Positions 25,801 to 32,009 of a stretch of DNA of 64,000 nt are shown one piece after another (within the stretch, counting starts at the first letter, position 1; every line of letters starts with the position of its first letter). Origin of the DNA: DAOUEX01 sp034430235 (lineage in GTDB: Bacteria > Chloroflexota > Anaerolineae > UBA2200); NCBI GenBank assembly GCA_964478075.1, contig CAYZGO010000006.1, positions 71,944 to 135,943 on the forward strand. The letters run 5' to 3'. The position numbers and the translations under genes are program-made. The notes below the pieces were generated by a model that searched no databases, was not told the DNA's origin, and saw only the letters and a list, made by a program, of their open reading frames with translations.

Positions 25801-27834
25801 GTCGCTACGAGCTGCGTCGGACAACCAAAGGTACTGGAAGTGCATAACAAGACTTGGTTGAATCGCCAAGACAAGCTCGGGGTCACCTGCTAGAAGATCC
25901 ACCGGGATCTTCGGGTCTCCTCTCAGGAGTAACCGTGCGACTGCATAGTCGAAAAGAACGTGATGCGCGAAGGTTAGGACATAGCGATCCGGCTTGGCTG
26001 CAGGCGACGGCTGCCACTCCAATAGAATGTTAGAACTCAGTATATCCTCCAAGATGGGACTAGTGGCAATGTCCTTGTCTATGCATGCCCGGTCCACGCG
26101 AAGTGTCCGAGCCTGGACCATTTCACTGGTGACACGCCGCAACACTTCCTCACGCGCACCTCCGTGCCGATCGTTGCGGATTACACGATGTAACCAATAC
26201 CGCTCAAGCAGTTCGATCTGTGTTTTGATCGGCGTAAGTTCCTCCATGGCAATACCTTCGCCAAGAAGGTCACCCATCAACCGCAGATTGAATGGTACTC
26301 GCAACATTTCACGGAGCGCATGGCCAGCCGCACCCACAAGATCTGCTAGTTCCCGCGATTGTACGCGGATTTGATCTAGTTCCTCATCGTCCAGCCCGCG
26401 TATGTTGATATGGCACAGCCGGGCAAACTCCGTGTCTTGAAACTGGGTTGGTGGTGCCCCCGAAAAGAGCTGGCCAATCTTCTCACTGTAACGCAGATCG
26501 AATTTTCGAATGGAGACAACTGTCCGCCAGCGGTTAGCCACCTTTGCCGTTTGCCAGATGAGATCAAGAACCGTCTGTGCCGACCTATCCGCTCTTGCTG
26601 CATCAAGAGCATCAATGACTAGAAACGCTGGTTGAATGCCATGCCAGTTCGCGAGGATGTCGAGCAGCTCGTGCGAGAGTCCGATATCATTGCGCAATGC
26701 GCCGAGGCTCTGCACTTCCAAGCGGTCGACCGCAAGAAACACAAAGTCACGGCCTTCGTCGTGAAGTGCCACTACTAGGTCGTGCAGCGCACCGGACTTA
26801 CCGGCGCCAGGTTCACCAACGACAACCAGTGAATCCTTCTCAGCTGCGCTTCGAAGTGCTTGAGTTGAGCGCCTTGTGATCTTCACTTCTGTGGGTCCGA
26901 CGCGGGTCCTGGATAGATCGGAAAGCAGTGCGACCGTATTACGAGAGTATTCTCGAAGCCGTTCGATGTCAGCGTAGTAGCTTCGCGGCACTCGCAGGTA
27001 GATACCCGCATCTAGGAGTACCCGCTGTAAGATGTCACGGTCCGCGCCTGTCCGATTACTCGCAAAGCCTGCACACGCCTGCACCAGCGTGTTCCAAGCC
27101 ATATCCGCCTGCGTCGCGTCGCAAAGCACATCAGATCGAAGGCGATCCTTGGCTTCACGTTCAGCTGCGCCCCCCTCATCCACATCCAGTGTAAATACTC
27201 GAATTAGCGAGATAAGCCGAACAAGGTCATTGTCAGAACGGTGGTTATCCAAGGCGCGCTGCCATGAGCGAGCAAAATGCTCTCGGAAGACGCCAAGGGC
27301 TCTGCGCTCCTCTTGGGTTATAGCAGCAACGTCGATTACCGGGCCTGACGCGACAGGCGGCAGCTTGGCTAACGCCGATGGCAGGTGCTCACGTATCGCA
27401 GCAGAACTGTTGGGGCCTATCAGGAGCACTAGCCGATCACGGTCAGGGTTCAGTGGACGTTCCCATAACCTGCCAGCCGCCCCATTGCGGCAAGCGGCAA
27501 ACTGCCGAACAAATTGATCGATTGCTGAGGCGAACGCGGAGTCATGTCGGCGTTCAAGTGTGAGCCTGTGTTTGACTTGGACAAACACGAAGCCACCTTC
27601 CGAAGTACCAATCAGCAGGTCGTCAACTGGCTGTTCGGTCTCGCAGCGGATAAACTCGAACGTTGTACGTCCTGGCAGATTCCACGGGGGCGATGCAGCT
27701 TGCTCAGCCAAAATGCGCACCGCTACCCAAGCAGCTGCACGATTCTGAAAGGCTATGCCTTTCTGAGTAGCGGCACCGCCTCCGCCAACGGAAGTACATG
27801 GGGATCTTCGACTAGCCTTTTTCTTTCCTTGCAA
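22819..27834 (-). CDS. Giant nuclease-STAND-like ATPase, candidate defence effector
   Basis: The start is set at TTG 27834 because GGAGGA lies 7 nt upstream; an earlier in-frame TTG is at 27858. 1671 residues (numbers below count from the longer 1679-residue start). The N-terminal module (30-220) resembles Cap4/DUF4297-type dsDNA endonucleases: a PD-(D/E)xK-like pattern with PVDDLLIG (Asp79/80) and VFVQVKHR (Gln94-x-Lys96). An ATPase follows with Walker A VVGEPGAGKSG (346-356) and Walker B AFLVIDALDA (411-420), the STAND/NACHT-type arrangement. The remaining ~1100 residues are helical and HEAT/TPR-like without enzymatic motifs, fitting a sensor domain. The architecture parallels Avs-type antiviral STAND proteins (inference). 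It stands alone, with its own promoter, among defence remnants. Confidence 0.8.
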   Translation of the reverse strand: MQGKKKASRRSPCTSVGGGGAATQKGIAFQNRAAAWVAVRILAEQAASPPWNLPGRTTFEFIRCETEQPVDDLLIGTSEGGFVFVQVKHRLTLERRHDSAFASAIDQFVRQFAACRNGAAGRLWERPLNPDRDRLVLLIGPNSSAAIREHLPSALAKLPPVASGPVIDVAAITQEERRALGVFREHFARSWQRALDNHRSDNDLVRLISLIRVFTLDVDEGGAAEREAKDRLRSDVLCDATQADMAWNTLVQACAGFASNRTGADRDILQRVLLDAGIYLRVPRSYYADIERLREYSRNTVALLSDLSRTRVGPTEVKITRRSTQALRSAAEKDSLVVVGEPGAGKSGALHDLVVALHDEGRDFVFLAVDRLEVQSLGALRNDIGLSHELLDILANWHGIQPAFLVIDALDAARADRSAQTVLDLIWQTAKVANRWRTVVSIRKFDLRYSEKIGQLFSGAPPTQFQDTEFARLCHINIRGLDDEELDQIRVQSRELADLVGAAGHALREMLRVPFNLRLMGDLLGEGIAMEELTPIKTQIELLERYWLHRVIRNDRHGGAREEVLRRVTSEMVQARTLRVDRACIDKDIATSPILEDILSSNILLEWQPSPAAKPDRYVLTFAHHVLFDYAVARLLLRGDPKIPVDLLAGDPELVLAIQPSLVMHFQYLWLSDAARSDFWKCVLRLTRAEGIPEIGKLIGPGVAAELASDLADFGALFSALEGPNTATRDAADQALGHVIGALLAAPPDSGRPLVGKGAGPWCELLECISWMMRPPIAYTVRLLLCSIGERPETLTSDQESGAGVAARRLLEFAWEQAPRDSWLVIHAVQAVCRTFESAPSASGTLVRRCLEPTHLEKYGPEEMQWLAREVGRLIPLDPKVVEDIYRATFTHYEFSDAKTPIGASRILPMTSTRGQDYRTALWELAETYPSFISLAPVHAVRALIIAVGAYVARRHPPASGEVVEETFDFAGRQARIRTDYSFIWDAGDTSRHEDVLKMVDAFEAHLIGLAKDGEGGAERREVLDLLIAQNRFAVLWKYLLICGAQAPDTLGQEIRALAWAMPILTCPDTTNAVGSLLHAVFGRLDRGDRIRVEKAILSIPQSATRGSAEGKERMRNRLLGCLASDYLVTDEAKQLLTDLTATDKVPPNEPLFRLSGWTSKPYSSEEYLAESGVPVDAQPNQRIRALEEPIEEFARKHQKSLPMADEIRAMLPALCSLRDALLTAGADGVHQQQSEHAWDCLAQACEQIAAYEGLTCQNELGTFIRSVLLEAAKHANPLPNPEYDARFDEFPSWGSPAARIEAAGGLTWLASHPTCMDEMVLGTIERLRKDPVPAVRFQVGTRLLILYRAAPNLMWGILERSCNEETSRGVLQGLLSGVLGRLAGSHANRVTNLTKAIYDRVTDGPGAKSVRKACTSIFLGLYLRQDNPVCRDIVFGIASAPGDSGDEAQRIVHNLRPFLACGPVSGPDPAQDEVRKRAFHLAEKMLRSTGSALRELETDHKEISFESWTRADQEHARTLARLAESIGMELYFASGAYDAKTHGRVLGIDEKRRFLQEATPLLDQLAGFGFPSLVHHLLKTLEFLVPVDPAGVFLRIGHVVRAGQTGGYQYESLAVDLIVGLVERYLAEYRAVFRENEECQRTLLEILDMFVKVGWPSARRLTYRLQEIFR

Positions 27835-27976
27835 GGCTCTATCCTCCAGCAACAGCAACTGTGATCATCCGCCTGAGGTAGGTGCAGGTCCACTGAAACG
27901 GGGGTGATCGGACATCTCCAATCGGGGCCTGGATTATGCGAGGGATTCTGGCGGAATTGCAGGCCCCTACGGTTCC

Positions 27977-28005
27977 ATTGTAATGCAAAAACCGTAGAAC
28001 GTCAA
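27977..28005 (-). promoter_or_regulatory. Promoter with operator-like palindrome for the STAND gene
   Basis: TTGACG (28000-28005), 17-bp spacer, TACAAT (27977-27982) on the minus strand, about 135 bp before the TTG start. An 8-bp inverted repeat CTACGGTT/AACCGTAG (27967-27974 and 27990-27997) brackets the -10 box and could be a repressor site. The rest of 27835-28247 shows no gene. Confidence 0.65.
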
Positions 28006-28247
28006 TGCATAACAGTCGTCATGGGGAGTCGGCCACGGCCGTGCTTTCCGTAGTATCACATCACCAGCGGTGGCACCAACCTCATTGTATCCCAGCTGCC
28101 TCACAGCAGACCACTAGTCAGATCGCGCGAGAAGCCCCTTCACGCTAACTGGTAGAACAGGACACGCGCAATTGCGGCGATCGGGCCGTGTTGTGGTCTG
28201 CATAACACCAATCCCCGCGTCGCGCATAGGAAGCGGGGATCAATCCT

Positions 28248-28288
28248 AGCGGGAGCGACGCGATTCGAACCCGCGATCTCCTCAGCCA
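28248..28288 (-). pseudogene. 3' fragment of a tRNA-Asp-like gene
   Basis: About 36 bp match the T-arm and acceptor 3' side of the intact tRNA-Asp at 29611 (GGAGATCGCGGGTTCGAATC, then CGTCGCTCCCG), with several substitutions. The 5' half is absent. Such fragments are typical products of integration at tRNA 3' ends. Confidence 0.6.
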
Positions 28289-28404
28289 GGCCTTCTTGCT
28301 CTTCTGCTCCACCCGTTCCCATCCCTCCTCAAGGACGAATGCGGCACAGGTAGGTGTGGACATCGGCCCTGATTAACTGAAGCGAGCCCTGTACGATGCA
28401 GGCC

Positions 28405-28554
28405 TCAGAACGCGCAGCCTTCAGCGAACTGGCCTTGAACGCGCATCTTCGCCTCTCCCCGCTTGCCTGAGCCGAGCCCCCGCAATCCAGCTTTCTGCAG
28501 ACACATTTGGATGTCTTGAGCACGTAAGCCAATACTGATATCTTCTATAGCCAA
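28405..28554 (-). CDS. Possible small or truncated protein (49 codons)
   Basis: TTG start at 28554 directly behind GAGGAGG and 10 bp after the stop of the upstream PglZ-like remnant. The product begins MAIEDISIGLRAQDIQMCLQ. Probably the surviving N-terminus of a gene that followed pglZ; no family recognised. Confidence 0.3.
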   Translation of the reverse strand: MAIEDISIGLRAQDIQMCLQKAGLRGLGSGKRGEAKMRVQGQFAEGCAF

Positions 28555-28564
28555 GTTGGCCTCC

Positions 28565-28654
28565 TCACTCTTTAGCGCCCCACAGCACCAGCCACGGCGT
28601 CAGGCACTCCATTAGCGCCAGCCCTCGGTGCAGGTAGACGCCGCCGAAGTCGCC
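28565..28654 (-). pseudogene. PglZ-like C-terminal remnant, copy 1
   Basis: 29 codons, GDFGGVYLHRGLALMECLTP then WLVLWGAKE and stop. The H-x-G-L-(A/S)-L-M-E-C-x-(T/V)-P pattern is the end of PglZ-type alkaline-phosphatase-fold proteins of BREX/Pgl phage-defence systems. The rest of the gene is gone. The DNA at 28587-28654 is repeated at 29407-29474. Confidence 0.55.
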
Positions 28655-28673
28655 CGTGCAGCGGCTTTTACGC

Positions 28674-29021
28674 CTATGTTAGCAATCCGCTCATCCGCAG
28701 CACGCGCTGGCTCCACCGTCGGGCCTCCGCAATCACCTGACTACGCCACGTCTGGTCGGGGAACCGCTGTGGCAACCGCATCCGCCAGCGCGCCAGGCGG
28801 CGCTGGAGTTCCAGCAGCGTCACCTGGCTTTCCAGGTCAGACTCTGGAGCGCACCACTCAATAAAGTGCGCGGCCTCACGCATCAGGTCTACCACCGGCG
28901 CGAGGTTGGCCGGATTCTGTGAGAATGAGGCGATACGGGCCAGATCGGCGGCCAGTCCGCCCAAACGTACCGGCAGGGGATCGCGCACGTAACGGGCCCG
29001 AATGGCGGACAGGTCTTTCAT
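28674..29021 (-). CDS. Conserved hypothetical helical protein
   Basis: 115 residues, MKDLSAIRARYVRDPLPVRL and on, predicted all-helical, with RLGGLAADLARIASFSQN and IEWCAPESDLESQVTLLELQ. Its ATG overlaps the preceding 26-codon frame by 4 nt (ATGA). It belongs to a three-gene cassette with DUF5674 between two copies of the PglZ tail. Function unknown; the paired small-gene layout resembles addiction or accessory modules but no toxin motif is seen. Confidence 0.65.
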   Translation of the reverse strand: MKDLSAIRARYVRDPLPVRLGGLAADLARIASFSQNPANLAPVVDLMREAAHFIEWCAPESDLESQVTLLELQRRLARWRMRLPQRFPDQTWRSQVIAEARRWSQRVLRMSGLLT

Positions 29022-29098
29022 TTCGGCATCACTCCTTCCAGCAGTTCGTGCGCAATGGTTTCTACCCGCACACGAATTGCAGGATCCAGAATGGTCAT
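29018..29098 (-). CDS. 26-codon peptide inside the DUF5674 cassette
   Basis: ATG 29098 to TGA 29018: MTILDPAIRVRVETIAHELL, then EGVMPK. It overlaps the next gene by ATGA and starts 12 bp after the DUF5674 stop, so it fills the operon with no wasted space. Amphipathic single helix. The tight coupling argues that it is translated. Confidence 0.45.
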   Translation of the reverse strand: MTILDPAIRVRVETIAHELLEGVMPK

Positions 29099-29110
29099 AC
29101 TGGGGTTGTT

Positions 29111-29374
29111 CTAGCGGGGGCGGATGTTGATTAGCGCCTCGAATTGTACCTCCTGGCTAAAGGGCAGCCAATCGGCACCCCAGATGTCTTCCTGGCGGCT
29201 GCCATCCTCCAGCAACACCTGTTCGCAATCGGCGTGTAGCTCTCCACCGCCAGCCAACACGTCGCGGCGCACATCAACAGCCAACTTGACGTAGGAACCC
29301 AATGATTGCAACATCTCGCTCATCATCGTTGGGGTTGCACGACGACGGACGATGTGGATAACGACGTCTGACAT
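29111..29374 (-). CDS. DUF5674-family protein
   Basis: 87 residues behind AAAGGAGCGAGG. The core SYVKLAVDVRRDVLAGGGEL followed by HADCEQVLLEDGSRQEDIWG is the DUF5674 signature. Slightly shorter than the usual ~105 residues. Starts 10 bp after the stop of PglZ-like remnant copy 2, suggesting an ancestral pglZ-DUF5674 operon. Biochemical role unknown. Confidence 0.75.
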   Translation of the reverse strand: MSDVVIHIVRRRATPTMMSEMLQSLGSYVKLAVDVRRDVLAGGGELHADCEQVLLEDGSRQEDIWGADWLPFSQEVQFEALINIRPR

Positions 29375-29384
29375 CCTCGCTCCT

Positions 29385-29474
29385 TTATGTACTTCTACGC
29401 TGCACTACCAGCCACGGCGTCAGGCACTCCATCAGCGACAGCCCCCGGTGCAGGTAGACGCCGCCAAAGTCGCC
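29385..29474 (-). pseudogene. PglZ-like C-terminal remnant, copy 2
   Basis: GDFGGVYLHRGLSLMECLTP then WLVVQRRST and stop; direct repeat (68 bp, few mismatches) of 28587-28654, spaced 820 bp. The remainder of the gene up to tRNA-Asp is missing. Confidence 0.55.
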
Positions 29475-29610
29475 GCGAGGCTTCTTCCGAATGCCATTAT
29501 ACCACCTTTTTCCGCTCTTGCGAAAGGTCTGTGCCACACTGCCCTCACCACGAAAAAAGCCAGCTCTGCGGCCGCAGAGCTGGCTGGCGATAAAGCGGCG
29601 GGGACAAAGT

Positions 29611-29687
29611 TGGCGGGGACGACGGGATTCGAACCCGTGATCTCCTCCTTGACAGGGAGGTATGCTAGGCCGCTACACCACGTCCCC
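29611..29687 (-). tRNA. tRNA-Asp (GTC), CCA encoded
   Basis: Acceptor GGGGACG/CGTCCCC, anticodon GTC (29651-29653 on the minus strand), T-loop TTCGAAT, discriminator G and an encoded CCA at 29611-29613. Confidence 0.95.
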
Positions 29688-29698
29688 GGAGGCACAGC

Positions 29699-29727
29699 AT
29701 ATTAACATAGAAAGCGCCATTAGTCAA
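29699..29727 (-). promoter_or_regulatory. Promoter of tRNA-Asp
   Basis: TTGACT (29722-29727), 17-bp spacer, TAATAT (29699-29704) on the minus strand; overlaps the last codons of the CPBP gene. Confidence 0.75.
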
Positions 29728-30455
29728 ACCAGAAGCGTACTGACTCTGTCCACCAGCGGTGGCAGTACAAGCAGCACCAGATTCACCGCCACGTGACAGG
29801 CTATGCTCGTTGTCAGCCCATAGCGCTGGTACAGGTAGCCATAAAGCAGCCCCAACAGGGCCATGCCCAGTACCACGGTGGCGATCACCAGAGGGAAAAC
29901 GGTCACAGTAGAGATAAAGTACAAGGCCTGCACCAGGCCAAACAGCAGCGCCCCTTCGAACAGCCCACGTTCACGCTGCACTACGCCACGGAAGAAACAC
30001 TCCTCCAGGATGGGCACCAGGAAAACGGCACGCTCCACAAGCACCAGCAAATCGTCCACCCCGTACAGCCACGAGGCCGTGGCGTAGAAAAAGTCCTTGG
30101 CAAAGAGGTAGAAAGGCAAGGCGACCACTGTCCCCACCAGCGCGCCGCGCGCCAGGTTCAACAGGCTGTACTTGGCCTGTAGGCGCCCGCTTTCAGCATA
30201 GAGCAGAACCAGAACCAACAGCACCAGCCAAAGCAGCGTGAGCCGCAGGGTATGCTCCAGCCGAAACGCAGCCACGCCGATGCCCAACAGCATCAAGAAG
30301 GCCAGGTAAGGATTCAACACCCAGCCGCCCAGCAGAGCGCGTGCTGTCACCGGTTCCTTTGCCTTGCGCTCGGCCCGCTTCTTCTTGGACAGGCTCTCTG
30401 CCAACTCATACGTCTTCTTCCGCGGGCGTCTCGTCCGCCGCGCGTCCGGGCACAT
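29724..30455 (-). CDS. CPBP-family intramembrane metalloprotease
   Basis: ATG 30455 behind GGAGGAGGTGAG is chosen; a longer frame from 30509 lies deeper inside scpB. 243 residues: a basic N-terminus (RRTRRPRKK), then about eight membrane helices. Catalytic motif EECFFRGV (EExxxR) plus later CHVAVNLVL supply the Glu/His residues of the Abi/Rce1 fold. Overlaps scpB by 50 nt, so it is coupled to it. Cleaves membrane-associated substrates; target unknown. Confidence 0.87.
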   Translation of the reverse strand: MCPDARRTRRPRKKTYELAESLSKKKRAERKAKEPVTARALLGGWVLNPYLAFLMLLGIGVAAFRLEHTLRLTLLWLVLLVLVLLYAESGRLQAKYSLLNLARGALVGTVVALPFYLFAKDFFYATASWLYGVDDLLVLVERAVFLVPILEECFFRGVVQRERGLFEGALLFGLVQALYFISTVTVFPLVIATVVLGMALLGLLYGYLYQRYGLTTSIACHVAVNLVLLVLPPLVDRVSTLLV

Positions 30456-31041
30456 GCCGCTCACCTCCTCCCGCAGATGGTTGGAACTCCTCGATTGGTG
30501 GCAACTCACTGAGGTCTAACAGGCCAAAGTACTGCAGAAACTCAAAAGTGGTGCCATAGATAATAGGGCGTCCGACCTGCTCCAGCCGCCCTAGTGGAGC
30601 AATGAGCCCCCGTGAAAGCAGGGTGCGCAGCACACTGTCGCAGTTCACACCGCGTATGGCCTCGATCTGCGCACGGGTGACGGGCTGCCGGTAGACAACC
30701 AGAGCCAGCGTCTCCAACGCGGCAGTGGTCAAACTGCTGCTAAAGTTCAGGCCCAGGAAGCGCTCCACGCAGGCCGCAGCCTCGGGCGCAGTGACGAACT
30801 GAACCAGGCGGTCTTTGCGCTGCAAGCGCAAGCCTCGCTCCGTGTAGTGGGCTGCGAGCTGCTCCAATGCAGTCTCCACTTCGCTCTCGCCCGCTGCGAG
30901 CGCCTGTGCTAGCTGCTGGATGCTGACCGGCTGGTCTGCCACGAACAGCAACGCCTCGACCCTGGATGGCAGATCCAGTTCGTGGTCGCTGTGAGACCGT
31001 TCTTCGTGCTCCGCCTGCGGAACCGGTGTGACGTGAGGCAT
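30406..31041 (-). CDS. scpB: Segregation and condensation protein ScpB
   Basis: 211 residues. Two winged-helix domains: PSRVEALLFVADQPVSIQQL...ALEQLAAHYTERGLRL and LETLALVVYRQPVTRAQIEA followed by IRGVNCDSVLRTLLSRGLI. The second segment is diagnostic of ScpB. It works with ScpA and SMC in chromosome condensation. scpA is not adjacent in this window. Confidence 0.93.
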   Translation of the reverse strand: MPHVTPVPQAEHEERSHSDHELDLPSRVEALLFVADQPVSIQQLAQALAAGESEVETALEQLAAHYTERGLRLQRKDRLVQFVTAPEAAACVERFLGLNFSSSLTTAALETLALVVYRQPVTRAQIEAIRGVNCDSVLRTLLSRGLIAPLGRLEQVGRPIIYGTTFEFLQYFGLLDLSELPPIEEFQPSAGGGERHVPGRAADETPAEEDV

Positions 31042-31064
31042 TTCGACAGTGATAGTCGTCGCAG

Positions 31065-31730
31065 CTAACTCATGCTGTACGGGTCGCTGTCTTCTGCCTT
31101 GAGCTCTGTTGTGGGCTCTTCAGGCTTCTCGGTGTCCACAGGCTCAAAGGGCATGGTCGGCGGCACGGCGGGCTTGCGCGGCGGCACTTTGGCCCTGCCA
31201 TAAGGCGACTGGCTGATACGCACCTTGATGTTCGACACCTTGAGGCCCATCTTGCCCTCTACGACGTCACGGGCCGCCTGCGATACCTCTTCCATCTTGG
31301 TCGGGATGTCAATCTCGGGCGTGGTCTCCAGGTCAATCACGACGCTTACGCCCCCGCGCTTGCCTCGCACGGTTGGCCGCACCTTCAACACGTCACCAAT
31401 ATCGCGAATACGATACTCCAGGCTTTGCTCTACAGAAGAAGTGCTTATCTCTGCCTGCGTGCCCTTGACGCCGCGCACAGTGACCGTCTTCTTGGCCTTG
31501 GGCCGTAACTCCAGCCACAACAGCAGAATGAGCAGGAAGATCAACACAATCGCGACCGCCAAAAAGAGCACATAGCCCGCCGGCCAACGCTCCTCCAGGG
31601 CCACCTTTGCCTGCTGCCCTGTGTACAGCAACCTCTCCAACACCGTATAGGGCACGACGGCGGCTATGACAAGAACGACAACGAGGAGCAAAATCTCGAG
31701 CATAACCACAGTGCGGTTAAACACGTTCAT
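31065..31730 (-). CDS. amaP: Alkaline-shock response membrane anchor AmaP
   Basis: The second ATG (31730) sits 6 nt after GGAGGT, whereas the first ATG (31736) is directly adjacent to it, so 31730 is preferred. 221 residues. Two N-terminal membrane helices (about 9-31 and 52-73) are followed by a soluble Asp23-like alpha/beta domain (VKGTQAEISTSSVEQSLEYR, VVIDLETTPEIDIPTKMEEV). Family members tether Asp23 to the membrane. Precedes scpB by 23 bp. Confidence 0.85.
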   Translation of the reverse strand: MNVFNRTVVMLEILLLVVVLVIAAVVPYTVLERLLYTGQQAKVALEERWPAGYVLFLAVAIVLIFLLILLLWLELRPKAKKTVTVRGVKGTQAEISTSSVEQSLEYRIRDIGDVLKVRPTVRGKRGGVSVVIDLETTPEIDIPTKMEEVSQAARDVVEGKMGLKVSNIKVRISQSPYGRAKVPPRKPAVPPTMPFEPVDTEKPEEPTTELKAEDSDPYSMS

Positions 31731-31783
31731 CAGCATACCTCCCTAACTGGAAATCTAGGCTCTTCGCCTGACGACCTACTACT

Positions 31784-31812
31784 ATTATACACCGCTTCGC
31801 GATACACGGCAA
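31784..31812 (-). promoter_or_regulatory. Promoter of amaP-scpB-CPBP operon
   Basis: TTGCCG (31807-31812), 17-bp spacer, perfect TATAAT (31784-31789) on the minus strand, about 50 bp before the amaP start. Confidence 0.8.
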
Positions 31813-31900
31813 GCTGCAAGCAAAGCCAAGGATTGCAAATCCCTGGCTGAAGCCTTCGGTCCCGAGGCCCTCAGGCCGAGGGGATGCAAAGTGCTAGATC

Positions 31901-31920
31901 AAGACCCTGTTGGGTCTTTT
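31901..31920 (+). terminator. Small hairpin with T-run
   Basis: AAGACCC/GGGTCTT stem with a 4-nt loop followed by TT. No plus-strand gene precedes it, so its use is unclear. Confidence 0.35.
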
Positions 31921-32009
31921 CAACTTCGGGCGGCGAATTCTATTCGGCGACCATGCAGGTCCGTTACCGAACTGAATCGCCAAGGTTCATCATTCGACGG
32001 TCATACTCA

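Noticed and set aside
28145..28363. 72-codon minus-strand frame
   Set aside because: Runs through the tRNA-Asp fragment; coding signal comes from tRNA sequence.
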